Below are positions 42,893 through 51,876 of a stretch of DNA of 64,000 bases, in pieces; the stretch's first letter is position 1; each line of letters opens with the position of its first letter. The notes under the pieces were generated by a model. The model saw nothing but the letters and a program-made list of their open reading frames with translations, was not told where the DNA came from and ran no database searches. Made by a program: the position numbers and the translations under genes. The DNA is taken from NCBI GenBank assembly GCA_945863885.1, contig CAMAZY010000002.1:62001-126000 (forward strand), written 5' to 3'. Source of the DNA: an uncultured Clostridia bacterium (GTDB lineage: Bacteria > Bacillota > Clostridia > Oscillospirales > Acutalibacteraceae).

Positions 42893-43915
42893 TTAAAATA
42901 TCACGCCTCTGAACTCCTCGAGATTATCGGAGGTTATTTTTCTTTCGCCTCTTTCAATTTCGTGAATCATTTCGGTCAGCTTGTGATTGACCGGAGTGGG
43001 TACGCCGTATTCGTCTCCCTTTTCGGCAAAGTAGCCGTTAAAGATGTCAATTTCGGTTTTTTCTCCTCGTTCAAGCGATTGTAGAGTGGAGGGCTTGACG
43101 CTTGCATACTTGAGCTTTGCTACAAGCCATACAACGTAGCGGCACAGCGAGTTGTAAACGGCATTATCCATAATCATCAACGCTTTGTATTCAAGCATTT
43201 TGCCGTACTTCGGAACGTCAATTTTCATCGCCTTGGCAACGTGCATACCCTCTCTTGCAATCGCAAGGAAAAGCTTTCTTGCCCGAATGTCGCCGATAAC
43301 CTCGCCGAGCGTTTTGCCGGTGATGGCGGAGGTGGCGTTGATGCAGGAATTGATAATCAGCTTCGAATACTGCTGTCTTGTGATGTCGTCGGAAATCTTC
43401 GTCGGAACGATGCAGTCGAGCATACTCTTGAGATAGTCGAGTGTACCCGGGTGAAGTCCGCCGGGCATGCCAATATACATTTCGCCGAGACTTGTCATGT
43501 CAACCTCGGTAGCCGACAGCCTTGTTGCGCCGTAGCCGAGCATACAGCCGACGGATCTGTCGTTTCCAACGATTCCGGCAAGCTCAGAAGTGCAGATACC
43601 GTTTTGCATACCGACAACAAGTGAGTTTTCTTTAAGACAGGGGAGAATATCTTTTGCTGCTTGCGCCATGCCGGCATATTTGGTCGCAATAAAGCAGATG
43701 TCAAATTTGTTGTCGCCGATTTCTTTGATTGATTTATAGCAGGTGAAGTGGACGGTGTGTTCGCCCTTCGCTCCCTTTAAGGTAAGACCCTTTTTACTGA
43801 TGATTCTTTGTGTTTCCTCACTGCGGCAAAGAATGCTGATGTCATAGCCTGCTTCTTTTGTGAGAACTGCAACGGTTGTACCGATGGCGCCTGCGCCGAT
43901 GACTAACGTTTTCAT
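42893..43915 (-). CDS. Ketopantoate reductase (ApbA/PanE)-family protein
   Basis: The 340-residue NADPH-dependent reductase has the Rossmann motif GxGxxG in 'VIGAGAIGTTVAVL' at the N-terminus and an ApbA C-terminal domain with the catalytic-type lysine region 'RQQYSKLIINSCINATSAI'. In the family this converts 2-dehydropantoate to pantoate for coenzyme A, but many paralogues act on other 2-oxo acids; no panB/panC lie nearby, so the substrate is not certain. It starts 21 bp after the DUF2804 gene ends and is probably co-transcribed with it. Confidence 0.85.
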   Translation of the reverse strand: MKTLVIGAGAIGTTVAVLTKEAGYDISILCRSEETQRIISKKGLTLKGAKGEHTVHFTCYKSIKEIGDNKFDICFIATKYAGMAQAAKDILPCLKENSLVVGMQNGICTSELAGIVGNDRSVGCMLGYGATRLSATEVDMTSLGEMYIGMPGGLHPGTLDYLKSMLDCIVPTKISDDITRQQYSKLIINSCINATSAITGKTLGEVIGDIRARKLFLAIAREGMHVAKAMKIDVPKYGKMLEYKALMIMDNAVYNSLCRYVVWLVAKLKYASVKPSTLQSLERGEKTEIDIFNGYFAEKGDEYGVPTPVNHKLTEMIHEIERGERKITSDNLEEFRGVIF

Positions 43916-43936
43916 ATTGAACCTCCGGATATTTTA

Positions 43937-44968
43937 TTAGTATTTCATTCTTACTCTTTCTGCAAAGCACATCAGGTCTTTTACATTAAGTACCGTTCCG
44001 TCGTCAAGAACTGCCTTGCCGGTCAGTTTTCCGAATACCTGATGCTGGTCGGTTTCGATGACCTTCAGGCTGATTTTAGCTTTTCGGTCGATAACGGGCT
44101 TGAAATCCATCTCAAACCGACCGTCACTCGAGGTAAACGTCCACGGGTCGGTGTAGCTTGTTGACGGAATGTTGAATGTCACGTCGTCAAGCTTGTGCGC
44201 CACACCGTCATAGAAGAGAATATTTTCACTTGCGGCTGTTGTGTCGCCGAAGCCGTAGCCGATGTTGAAGCCAAACGGCTTGCCGTTAATGTAGCCGTTT
44301 CCGCTGCCCCAGTTCCAGGTGTTGTCGTATGTCCAGACACCTCTGCCCCAGTCAAGCGTTCCGAAATCGGTTTCGGGGTTGAATTCGTACCGTACACCGT
44401 CAAATTCCGCATAGCCCGAGGCTCTCATGCAGTTGATTTTCTGATTGTAATAAAACGCCTTTTTGTTTTCTTTCCAAGGTGTGGCAATAACCATGGTGTC
44501 CATCGGCGGCTGTTCAAGGGTGATATCAACCTTGAGCGGCTTTTTGTCTTTAAAGTTGCGGTATTCGCCGTAGATGTGTCTCGTTCTGCCGTCGTTGACA
44601 AAGTCCATGTCAAGGGCCTTGTCGTGATAGTGAATGTCGCCGCTTTCGCTTGTTCTCGGAAGCTTGTATTTGCCCATCGGGAAGAAGTTGAGAACGGAGT
44701 TTGTGTGTTCCCACGGATTCTCGTCGTCAAAAACGAGAAGCGAAGCAGACTGCATACCGATATAGCCGTCGTCGGAGAGGGTGAGGGCGACTGCGTGCTT
44801 GTCGCAGAGAATCAGGTAATAGTCCCATTCCTTGATACGGAACTTCGGTGCGGCAATATCTTCTCTGTTATAGATTTGTATCAGGCTTTTTGACCAGCCC
44901 GGCTCGGCGAGTGTGCCGTCGGGATTTAAAAGATTGTGTCTTTCGGTTACTTCATGATTTTGTGCCAT
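43937..44968 (-). CDS. DUF2804 domain protein
   Basis: The 343-residue protein is almost entirely one DUF2804 domain. Landmarks are 'HNLLNPDGTLAEPGWSKS' near the start and 'DWGRGVWTYDNTWNWGSGN' in the middle. The fold is probably a lipocalin-like double barrel; function is unknown. It is cytoplasmic, with no signal peptide. It is divergent from serC across a 234-bp AT-rich space. Confidence 0.85.
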   Translation of the reverse strand: MAQNHEVTERHNLLNPDGTLAEPGWSKSLIQIYNREDIAAPKFRIKEWDYYLILCDKHAVALTLSDDGYIGMQSASLLVFDDENPWEHTNSVLNFFPMGKYKLPRTSESGDIHYHDKALDMDFVNDGRTRHIYGEYRNFKDKKPLKVDITLEQPPMDTMVIATPWKENKKAFYYNQKINCMRASGYAEFDGVRYEFNPETDFGTLDWGRGVWTYDNTWNWGSGNGYINGKPFGFNIGYGFGDTTAASENILFYDGVAHKLDDVTFNIPSTSYTDPWTFTSSDGRFEMDFKPVIDRKAKISLKVIETDQHQVFGKLTGKAVLDDGTVLNVKDLMCFAERVRMKY

Positions 44969-45128
44969 ACAAAGTGCCTCCCTGAAAAAATTTTTCTTCT
45001 GATATACTATACAACAAAAAAGCTGAAGAATAAAGCAATTTTGTAAAATTTATTAAAATCTACAAAAATTATAAGTGATATTTGTTGATTTTTCCGCATC
45101 TAAAGTGTTTAAGGAAAGAATGAAGGAT

Positions 45129-45157
45129 TTGACAAATTTTTTTGACACTACTATAAT
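45129..45157 (+). promoter_or_regulatory. Promoter of serC
   Basis: Consensus TTGACA (45129-45134), a 17-bp spacer and TATAAT (45152-45157), 46 bp before the start. No T-box is visible. Confidence 0.85.
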
Positions 45158-45202
45158 ATATAAGACAAAAAATCAAAAGTTATTAACCGGGAGGTTATAC
45201 CT

Positions 45203-46285
45203 ATGTCAAGAGTCTATAATTTTTCGGCAGGTCCGTCGATGCTGCCCGAATCTGTATTGAATAAAGCCGCCGCCGAGATGCTCGATTATCAGGGAAGCGG
45301 CCAGTCTGTTATGGAAATGTCTCACCGTTCGAAAATCTATAAAACGATTATCGACGGCGCAGAAGTTCTCATGCGTGAGCTGATGAACATTCCCGATAAC
45401 TATAAGGTGCTGTTTCTTCAGGGCGGTGCTTCGACGCAGTTCGCCGCTATTCCGCTTAATTTCATGAATAAGAGCGGTAAGGCTGACTATATCGTAACCG
45501 GTCAGTGGGCGAAAAAGGCACTTGCCGAAGCGCAAAAGTACGGCGACGCCAAAGCTGTCGCTTCTTCGGCTGACAAGACCTTTACTTATATCCCCAAGAC
45601 AAAGAGAGAGGATTTCAGACCCGACGCCGACTATGTGTATATCTGCATGAACAACACGATTTACGGCACCGTTTACCATGAATTGCCCGACACGGGAGAT
45701 ATTCCGCTGATTGCCGATATCTCCTCGTGCTTCTTATCCGAGCCGCTCGATGTTTCGAAGTTTGCTATGGTTTACGGCGGTGCCCAGAAGAACGTTGCGC
45801 CCGCAGGGCTTACCATCTGTATTATCCGTGAGGATATGCTCGGTCACGCCCGTGACATCACACCGACGATGCTCAACTATCAGATTCACGCTGATAACGG
45901 TTCGATGTACAATACGCCGCCGTGTTACACAATTTATATCTGCAAGCTTGTTCTCGAATGGATCAAGAATCTCGGCGGACTTGAGAAGATGAAGCTTCGC
46001 AACGAAGCGAAAGCGAAGATGCTCTACGATTTTCTTGATGCGAGCAAGATGTTCCGGGGTACGGTTGTCCCCGAGGACAGATCGCTTATGAACGTTCCGT
46101 TTGTCACCGACAGCGACGAGCTGAACGCAAAATTCATCAAGCAAGCCGAAGAAGCCGGCTTTGTCAACCTTAAAGGTCACCGCACTGTCGGCGGAATGAG
46201 AGCGTCGATTTACAATGCGATGCCGGTTGAGGGCGTCGAAAAGCTTGTGGCTTTCATGAAAAAATTCGAAGAGGATAACCAATAA
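45203..46285 (+). CDS. serC: Phosphoserine aminotransferase
   Basis: SerC converts 3-phosphohydroxypyruvate to phosphoserine in serine synthesis, and the equivalent step in the B6 pathway of some bacteria. The 360-residue PLP enzyme begins 'MSRVYNFSAGPSMLPESVL'; the PLP lysine is in 'VYGGAQKNVAPAG' and the phosphate-contact region in 'QGGASTQFAAIPLN'. GGGAGG precedes the ATG. serA and serB are not in the window. A terminator closes the gene. Confidence 0.96.
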   Translation: MSRVYNFSAGPSMLPESVLNKAAAEMLDYQGSGQSVMEMSHRSKIYKTIIDGAEVLMRELMNIPDNYKVLFLQGGASTQFAAIPLNFMNKSGKADYIVTGQWAKKALAEAQKYGDAKAVASSADKTFTYIPKTKREDFRPDADYVYICMNNTIYGTVYHELPDTGDIPLIADISSCFLSEPLDVSKFAMVYGGAQKNVAPAGLTICIIREDMLGHARDITPTMLNYQIHADNGSMYNTPPCYTIYICKLVLEWIKNLGGLEKMKLRNEAKAKMLYDFLDASKMFRGTVVPEDRSLMNVPFVTDSDELNAKFIKQAEEAGFVNLKGHRTVGGMRASIYNAMPVEGVEKLVAFMKKFEEDNQ

Positions 46286-46289
46286 TGTT

Positions 46290-46332
46290 AAGCAGACGGG
46301 AGCAGTGTCTTTGCTTGCCGTCTGCTTGGTTT
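46290..46332 (+). terminator. Terminator of serC
   Basis: AAGCAGACGG (46290-46299) pairs with CCGTCTGCTT (46318-46327), then GGTTT. The same 10-bp arms form the hairpin before queT at 49160-49200. Confidence 0.8.
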
Positions 46333-46359
46333 ATTATACATACAGAAAGGATAATTATT

Positions 46360-47277
46360 ATGAAAAAAGTACTCAGTATCGTTCTTTCAATCCTTCTTGT
46401 TTTTTCTCTGACAGGCGTTGCTTTTGCCGCCGAAAATGAACCGGTTTTGCCGTTTGAAAACAGCAGCTTCTTTGAAGTCGGCGACTATACGCTTCATTAC
46501 AGAACTTATCCGGCCGAAACCGCCGAAAAGGGACAAATCCTGCTTCTTCACGGCTTTGGACTTTCTTCTGCAAGCTTTGAGGGGCTTGCCGCCGAATATG
46601 CCGAAAACGGCTATAAGGTTGTGACGCTTGATTTACCGAACTTCGGCTATTCTTCAAGAGAAACGAAGAAAACCGAGCTTCTTGACCGGGAAGAGCTTGT
46701 TTACGCACTCATGGAAAGCCTTGGCGGAAAGTGGATTTTAGGCGGTCACTCGATGGGCGGCGGCATTGCTATCAATGTGGCAACCGAGCACCCTGATTTG
46801 GTCAGTGCGCTTTTCCTTTTTGCACCGCAGTCAACCTCTGCAATCGGTCAGCCGCTGAATATGATTGTATCTTCTTCGATTGTAACAACAATGTTCGAAA
46901 GTCTGATTTCTGTCGGTACAAGAATTCCGTGCGTGATGAGAATGCTTGTGGCTATGAGCTTTTCCGACGCTGACTATGCCAGGCAGTACGATGTTTCAAA
47001 AATTGCCGCACCGCTTCAGATAAAAGGTACGGGTGCCGGAATTGCAATCATGGCGTCTCATGCGAAAGCAACCGATCTTGAAAGCTTTTCGGCTCTTACC
47101 GTTCCCGTTGTGATTGTTACGGCTCAAAACGATAAAGTTGCTTCGGCGGACAACCTGAACGCAATCCTTGCTGCCGATCCCGAGGGCACGAAAACCGTAG
47201 CTTTTTCCGAGGGTGGACACATGATGATGGAATATGCGCCCGAAGCGGCATGTGAAGCGACACTTGCCGCAATTTAA
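46360..47277 (+). CDS. Exported alpha/beta hydrolase
   Basis: The 305-residue protein starts with a cleavable signal peptide (residues 1-23, ending 'GVAFAA'). The hydrolase fold shows the oxyanion turn 'LLHGFGLSS', the nucleophile elbow G-H-S-M-G-G, a likely aspartate in 'VTAQNDKVAS' and the histidine in 'EGGHMMM'. The substrate is unknown; esters or peptides are possible. ATG 46360 follows AGAAAGG; an upstream in-frame start would cross the serC terminator. Confidence 0.87.
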   Translation: MKKVLSIVLSILLVFSLTGVAFAAENEPVLPFENSSFFEVGDYTLHYRTYPAETAEKGQILLLHGFGLSSASFEGLAAEYAENGYKVVTLDLPNFGYSSRETKKTELLDREELVYALMESLGGKWILGGHSMGGGIAINVATEHPDLVSALFLFAPQSTSAIGQPLNMIVSSSIVTTMFESLISVGTRIPCVMRMLVAMSFSDADYARQYDVSKIAAPLQIKGTGAGIAIMASHAKATDLESFSALTVPVVIVTAQNDKVASADNLNAILAADPEGTKTVAFSEGGHMMMEYAPEAACEATLAAI

Positions 47278-47311
47278 GTAGAACAAATACCGACTTTTTT
47301 CCGTTAAATTA

Positions 47312-47340
47312 TTGCAATTTATTTTGCATAGTAGTATAAT
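47312..47340 (+). promoter_or_regulatory. Promoter of pyrG
   Basis: TTGCAA (47312-47317), a 17-bp spacer and TATAAT (47335-47340). Confidence 0.8.
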
Positions 47341-47393
47341 TCGTCCATATTTTTTATTTTTTAAGAAAGCATTTAAGAAAGAGGGAATTTTCA

Positions 47394-48998
47394 ATGGAAA
47401 CGAGGTATATTATCGTCACCGGCGGCGTTGTTTCCGGCCTCGGTAAGGGCATTACCGCCGCTTCACTCGGCAGACTTCTGAAAGACAGAGGACTTAAGGT
47501 TTCGGTCATGAAGCTTGACCCGTATCTGAATGTTGATCCGGGCACGATGAACCCGATTCAGCACGGCGAGGTGTTCGTCACCGATGACGGGGCGGAAACC
47601 GACCTTGACCTCGGTCATTACGAGCGTTTTATCGATGAAAGCCTGACGCAGAACAGTAACATGACCTCGGGTAAAGTGTATATGACCGTCATTCAGAACG
47701 AACGCAAAGGCGTTTACGGCGGTCAGACAGTTCAGATTATTCCGCACATCACCGACGAAATCAAGCGCAGAATCGCCCTGAACAATAATCAGGCGGACGT
47801 TGTGCTTGTCGAAATCGGCGGTACGGTCGGCGATATTGAAAGTCAGCCTTTCCTTGAAGCTGTCCGTCAGTTTGCGCAGGAATACGGCACGGATAAATGC
47901 ATGCACATTCATGTCACGCTCGTTCCGTATCTTGCCGCTTCGCAGGAGCTGAAAACCAAACCGACTCAGCACAGCGTCAAGGAGCTTTTAAGTATCGGAA
48001 TTCAACCGGATGTGCTTGTTCTTCGTACCGAACACCCGATTGATGACGGTGCCAAGCAGAAGATTGCCCTTTTCTGCAACGTGCCGAAAGAAAACGTTAT
48101 CGAAAATAACAATATGCCGACGCTTTACGAAATTCCGCTTGCCCTTGAAAAAGAGGGTCTTGCCGACGTTGTTATCAAGCGTCTGGGTATCGAATGCGCT
48201 GAACCCGATCACTCCGATTGGGAAAGCATGGTGTACCGCAACAAGCATCTGAAAAAGACTGTCGATATCGCCATTGTCGGAAAGTACGTTGCTTTGCATG
48301 ACTCGTACCTGAGCGTTGCCGAAGCGTTAAAGCACGCCGGCATCAAGCATAACAGCGAGGTCAATATTCATTGGATTGACAGCGAGACCGTCACAGAGGA
48401 GAACAGCGCCGAAATCTTTAAAGATGTGGACGGAATCCTTGTTCCGGGCGGCTTCGGCTCAAGAGGAATCGAGGGCAAAATAGCCGCCGCAAAATACGCA
48501 AGAGAAAACAAAGTGCCGTACCTCGGAATCTGCCTCGGTATGCAGATTGCGATTATCGAGTTTGCCCGTCACGTATTGGGTTTTGCGGATGCCAACAGCA
48601 GTGAAATTGACCCCGAAACGACGCACCCGGTTATTGACCTGATGAATGAACAAAAAGGTGTCACCGACCTTGGCGGAACGATGCGGCTCGGTCAGTACCC
48701 CTGTGCACTCAAGGACGGCACAAAGGTGTACGAGTGCTACGGTCAGCAGCTCATTCATGAGCGTCACCGTCACCGCTACGAGGTCAACAACGACTACCGT
48801 GACCGGCTTGAAAGCGCCGGTATGGTGCTTTGCGGCGTGTCGCCGGATAAGTACATCGTCGAAATGTGCGAGCTGAAGGATCACCCGTGGTTCGTCGCAA
48901 CACAGGCTCACCCCGAATTCAAATCAAGACCGAACCGTGCGCATCCGCTTTTTGCGGGCTTTGTCGGTGCGGCACTGAAAATTAAGGAGGAGAAATAA
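47394..48998 (+). CDS. pyrG: CTP synthase
   Basis: PyrG makes CTP from UTP, ATP and glutamine. The 534-residue protein has an N-terminal synthetase domain ('[19 protein letters not shown]' with the P-loop, about residues 8-26) and a C-terminal class I glutamine amidotransferase domain with the nucleophile cysteine in '[12 protein letters not shown]' and the His-x-Glu pair in '[10 protein letters not shown]'. Length is normal. No terminator stands between pyrG and the queT leader, so read-through into queT is likely. Confidence 0.97.
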   Translation: METRYIIVTGGVVSGLGKGITAASLGRLLKDRGLKVSVMKLDPYLNVDPGTMNPIQHGEVFVTDDGAETDLDLGHYERFIDESLTQNSNMTSGKVYMTVIQNERKGVYGGQTVQIIPHITDEIKRRIALNNNQADVVLVEIGGTVGDIESQPFLEAVRQFAQEYGTDKCMHIHVTLVPYLAASQELKTKPTQHSVKELLSIGIQPDVLVLRTEHPIDDGAKQKIALFCNVPKENVIENNNMPTLYEIPLALEKEGLADVVIKRLGIECAEPDHSDWESMVYRNKHLKKTVDIAIVGKYVALHDSYLSVAEALKHAGIKHNSEVNIHWIDSETVTEENSAEIFKDVDGILVPGGFGSRGIEGKIAAAKYARENKVPYLGICLGMQIAIIEFARHVLGFADANSSEIDPETTHPVIDLMNEQKGVTDLGGTMRLGQYPCALKDGTKVYECYGQQLIHERHRHRYEVNNDYRDRLESAGMVLCGVSPDKYIVEMCELKDHPWFVATQAHPEFKSRPNRAHPLFAGFVGAALKIKEEK

Positions 48999-49010
48999 AC
49001 AATAATTACA

Positions 49011-49121
49011 GTTCAATCCACGTCTCGGGCATGCGGGTAAAAATTTAGCTGACTCTACCCCGGGAGTGGTGTCGCCATGCGACAAAAATAACATACGCTG
49101 TCTGAATGAAACAACGTATGA
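49011..49121 (+). ncRNA. preQ1-III-type riboswitch (queT leader)
   Basis: This is the conserved-looking leader between pyrG and queT. Seen in the sequence: CCA/TGG with CTC/GAG arms and a GGGTA/TACCC hairpin (about 49017-49068), TGTCGC/GCGACA (about 49070-49084), and CATACG/CGTATG around an internal loop (about 49092-49120). The class III preQ1 riboswitch is known from Faecalibacterium and relatives, exactly upstream of queT, and the three-stem layout agrees. It would repress queT when preQ1 is abundant. I cannot run a covariance search, so the class is inferred from gene context and layout. Confidence 0.65.
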
Positions 49122-49159
49122 TGATATAGATAATAGTCAGTTCGAAACCTTCCTGACTT

Positions 49160-49203
49160 AAGCAGACGGAAATCAAAACAGTTTTACCAACCGTCTGCTT
49201 TAA
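49160..49203 (+). terminator. Expression-platform hairpin before queT
   Basis: AAGCAGACGG (49160-49169) pairs with CCGTCTGCTT (49191-49200). It has only a short T-run, and the queT ribosome site (AAAGGAG) follows about 15 bp later. CTGTCTG in the upstream stem region could compete for the left arm. Confidence 0.55.
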
Positions 49204-49227
49204 ATCAAAACTAAAGGAGCATGAAAA

Positions 49228-49767
49228 ATGAATAGTAAGGCAAACAAAAAAGTCCTGTTTATCGCACAGGCGGCCATCATCGCCGCACTCTATGCGGCTT
49301 TAACCTATGCGCAAAACCTGCTTTTGCCCGGAACAACGTCGATGGCGGTTCAGTTCCGGCTAAGCGAAGCGCTGACACTTTTAAGCGTATTTACCCCGGC
49401 GGCTATCCCCGGACTGACGATCGGGTGCGTCGTGGCAAATCTGATGAATGTCAGTGTTCTGCCGCTTGATATGATTCTCGGGTCGCTCGCGTCGCTTCTT
49501 GCGGCAATGGCGATGTATCTTCTGCGGAATGTCTGCGTGAAAAATCTGCCGATCCTGTCGGCATTGATGCCGGCGGTTTTCAACGGGCTTATCATCGGAC
49601 TTGAAATTGAAATCTTCTTTATCGAAGGACCGTTTCATTTTGCAAGCTTCCTGACGCAGGCCGGCTGTGTGTTCCTCGGTGAATTTGCAGTGTGTATGAC
49701 GGTTGGACTTTTGCTTGTAGCCGTTATCCAAAAAAGAGGTCTTGATAAAAAGCTGATGCTTTCCTGA
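49228..49767 (+). CDS. queT: QueT, ECF S-component for queuosine precursor
   Basis: QueT imports a queuosine precursor (preQ1 or preQ0). The 179-residue membrane protein has about six helices; 'AQAAIIAALYAALTYAQNLLLPG' and 'AVQFRLSEALTLLSVFTPAAIPG' are the QueT signature. It has no ATPase of its own and would use EcfA1A2T at 5585-8125. AAAGGAG precedes the ATG, and the riboswitch-like leader supports substrate-linked control. Confidence 0.93.
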   Translation: MNSKANKKVLFIAQAAIIAALYAALTYAQNLLLPGTTSMAVQFRLSEALTLLSVFTPAAIPGLTIGCVVANLMNVSVLPLDMILGSLASLLAAMAMYLLRNVCVKNLPILSALMPAVFNGLIIGLEIEIFFIEGPFHFASFLTQAGCVFLGEFAVCMTVGLLLVAVIQKRGLDKKLMLS

Positions 49768-49783
49768 CCTTACATAAAATAAT

Positions 49784-49818
49784 GAAAGCGAAGCGCAAAA
49801 CTGTGCCTCGCTTTTTGT
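49784..49818 (+). terminator. Terminator of queT
   Basis: AAAGCGA with GC extension (from 49784) pairs with TCGCTTTTT (to 49818). It is between convergent genes and probably works both ways. Confidence 0.8.
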
Positions 49819-50949
49819 TTATACCTCATCGATGGTGGATATACTGACCGGACAGATCGGCGACCATGCATTCACAACGGGATTGTTAAACTCCTCAATG
49901 CCAAAGCCTGTTGTCAAAAACCGTGTTGCTGTAACGGCATCGGTTTTAATGTCTGCATTCTCGTTGTCAAACTCGCTGATGTCGGGGACGCCGCCGGCGC
50001 ACCTGATTCGAATCCCTCTACCGTCGATTTTCAAGGAAACTTCGCCGTCGACAAGCTCCGTTCTTTTCGCTTTGTATTTCAGCATTTTTTCAATAAACGA
50101 CTTAAAATCATAAATTTTGTACGAGGCATCCTCGGAAATTCTGTGCTCGTCGCTGATTCCGGAAAGCTCTCTGATAAGCTCCTTTTGAAAATCTGTGACC
50201 TTTACATGAAGTGTCCAACGATGCTTTGATTTGGCGAACGCATAAAGCACTTCGGCGACGTCGACGGGGTTACTGAGATAAATATCCTTGATTTCATCTC
50301 TTTCGCTTATAAGAAAGCCTAAGAGTCGGTGCTCGTCGAAAACGGCGTATGAATCGAGATTCCAGGTTGAGATGATATCCGAAAATTCAGTTTCTTTCCG
50401 CTCCCAACGGTTAATCTCTGAGTTGTACAGTTTTGCGCACTTCTGTAATAAATCTGCGGACGAAAACGGATCCTGAAATTTAAGCTTCTTTTTCGACCTG
50501 AAGTGATTGATAAAGTAGTTCGAAAGCGTAAAGGTGTGGTGAATTCCGCCTCTTTCGAAGCCGAAACGGCTGTACCGTTGGCGGTAGCCCGAAAGAACGG
50601 CAACCTCAGCACCTTTTTCGGCGGCGATTTTGTCCGCTTCCTCCAAAAGCGTTCTCATAAGCCCCCGGCCTCTGTATTTTTTGTCTACGGCAACTGAACC
50701 GATACCCAATGCTTTCATTTCGCTGTCGCCCAAAAGAAGCTTTGTGTCATAAAAGGCGAGGGCGGCGATGATTTTGCCGTTATCTTTGATAACAATGTGG
50801 CTTTCGGTACATTTTTCTTTGTCTCTGTATAGTTTCGGCATAATTTTGGTAAAGCTTGTTTTAAATACTTTGTTTTCAAAACGTAAAAGCTCATTGTAAT
50901 CATCATAAGCCGCAAGGGTAATCGGATAATTCGTGTCAGCCTGATTCAA
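49819..50949 (-). CDS. Eis-like GNAT N-acetyltransferase
   Basis: The 376-residue protein is of the enhanced-intracellular-survival type: an N-terminal GNAT domain with the acetyl-CoA loop 'GSVAVDKKYRGRGLMRTLLEEA' (about residues 72-95), a second GNAT-like half, and a C-terminal sterol-carrier-like domain ('DGEVSLKIDGRGIRIRC'). Members acetylate aminoglycosides or protein lysines; the substrate here is unknown. Translation starts at TTG 50949 with AAAGGAG nine bases upstream. Confidence 0.85.
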   Translation of the reverse strand: MNQADTNYPITLAAYDDYNELLRFENKVFKTSFTKIMPKLYRDKEKCTESHIVIKDNGKIIAALAFYDTKLLLGDSEMKALGIGSVAVDKKYRGRGLMRTLLEEADKIAAEKGAEVAVLSGYRQRYSRFGFERGGIHHTFTLSNYFINHFRSKKKLKFQDPFSSADLLQKCAKLYNSEINRWERKETEFSDIISTWNLDSYAVFDEHRLLGFLISERDEIKDIYLSNPVDVAEVLYAFAKSKHRWTLHVKVTDFQKELIRELSGISDEHRISEDASYKIYDFKSFIEKMLKYKAKRTELVDGEVSLKIDGRGIRIRCAGGVPDISEFDNENADIKTDAVTATRFLTTGFGIEEFNNPVVNAWSPICPVSISTIDEV

Positions 50950-51101
50950 TATAGTATTCTCCTTTCCGTTATATGTATATTATATATCATATCATTTTCA
51001 GCGGAATTTATCAACCGTAATTTTTCTTCAGCTACAATATACAAGAATAGAGAAAACACGACTCTTCTTGTTATTGACTTTAGAAAAGTTAGAAATAAGG
51101 C

Positions 51102-51130
51102 TTGACATCAATCGGCAATTATTATATAAT
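51102..51130 (+). promoter_or_regulatory. Promoter of tRNA-Leu(CAA)
   Basis: Consensus TTGACA (51102-51107), a 17-bp spacer and TATAAT (51125-51130), 12 bp before the tRNA. Confidence 0.88.
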
Positions 51131-51141
51131 CTATCGGTAAC

Positions 51142-51228
51142 GCCGGTGTGATGGAATTGGCAGACGTGACGGACTCAAAATCCGTTGGTAGCGATACCGT
51201 GTGGGTTCGAGTCCCACCACCGGCACCA
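51142..51228 (+). tRNA. tRNA-Leu (anticodon CAA)
   Basis: Acceptor GCCGGTG pairs with CACCGGC. Anticodon stem ACGGA/TCCGT with loop CTCAAAA (anticodon CAA), long variable arm, CCA encoded. Confidence 0.94.
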
Positions 51229-51230
51229 AA

Positions 51231-51267
51231 GAAAAATCCGTTCTCTTTGAGGGCGGATTTTTCTTTG
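51231..51267 (+). terminator. Terminator of tRNA-Leu(CAA)
   Basis: GAAAAATCCG (51231-51240) pairs with CGGATTTTTC (51254-51263). Confidence 0.8.
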
Positions 51268-51364
51268 TACTATTCATTCTTCATTTTTCAATATTCACTA
51301 TTCATCAAGAAGAACGGATTTTTGTAATGAATAATGAATGATGAATATTGAATAGTGAATAATG
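51268..51364. repeat. Inverted ATTCA/TGAAT-rich repeat region
   Basis: Left arm 51270-51305 and right arm 51325-51364 consist of ATTCA and TGAAT words in opposite orientation and can pair imperfectly. AGAACGGATTTTT (51310-51322) also complements the left arm of the tRNA terminator. It resembles a small intergenic palindromic repeat. No gene seen in 51365-51522. Confidence 0.5.
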
Positions 51365-51522
51365 GCGTTTTTACTCTGTAAACAGCGAGTATTTGCACCG
51401 CTGAATGAGCAGAACATTCTGAACAAATAGTGAAATATTTTCACTATTTTATTGATTTTTGTAACCTTGTGTGCTAAAATAAAATTATACCACTAAGCTT
51501 TAAAAGCAAAGGAAGAATTAAA

Positions 51523-51723
51523 ATGACAGTACATAAGCAGCTCCAACTCATGCATCCGTTGTATATTGCAAAGTTGGACAATGGTGTTACGATTCAGGTT
51601 TACGGTGATTATGCTCTTGGTGACGACGGAAAAACGTATTATCATGTCGGCAGTGAAGATTCTGACGGCATTATGCAGACTGTTGGCTGGTCGAGTGAGA
51701 TTAAAAGCGCACTTGCGACTTAA
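51523..51723 (+). CDS. Small hypothetical protein, 66 residues
   Basis: The small protein has a good ribosome site (AAAGGAAG, 8 bp before the ATG). It is predicted beta-rich and soluble ('IAKLDNGVTIQVYGDYALG', 'YYHVGSEDSDGIMQTVGW'). I recognise no family. It stands alone, between a tRNA and a strong terminator, and looks like a genuine single-gene unit because of its codon structure and ribosome site. Confidence 0.6.
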   Translation: MTVHKQLQLMHPLYIAKLDNGVTIQVYGDYALGDDGKTYYHVGSEDSDGIMQTVGWSSEIKSALAT

Positions 51724-51801
51724 ACGGTTTCATGTGAAGTGAGAATTTTATACATTTTGGAATTCCTGTCAATCGCTGAACCACCCATCCCATAAAATTA
51801 A

Positions 51802-51854
51802 GAATCTCCTATATGAACGAACTTTCCGGTTTTATCTGTTCATATAGGAGATTC
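51802..51854. terminator. 17-bp perfect stem, bidirectional terminator
   Basis: GAATCTCCTATATGAAC (51802-51818) pairs exactly with GTTCATATAGGAGATTC (51838-51854), with T-rich flanks, between convergent genes. Confidence 0.85.
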
Positions 51855-51876
51855 TCTTTATTGGCTTAAATCCAAC

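Noticed and set aside
45000-45202. T-box or other riboswitch before serC
   Set aside because: No specifier loop, T-box core or antiterminator is visible; a consensus promoter lies only 46 bp before the start.
51268-51364. CRISPR-like repeats near the tRNA-Leu(CAA)
   Set aside because: ATTCA/TGAAT words are irregular in spacing and inverted, with no equal spacers. No cas gene is in the window.
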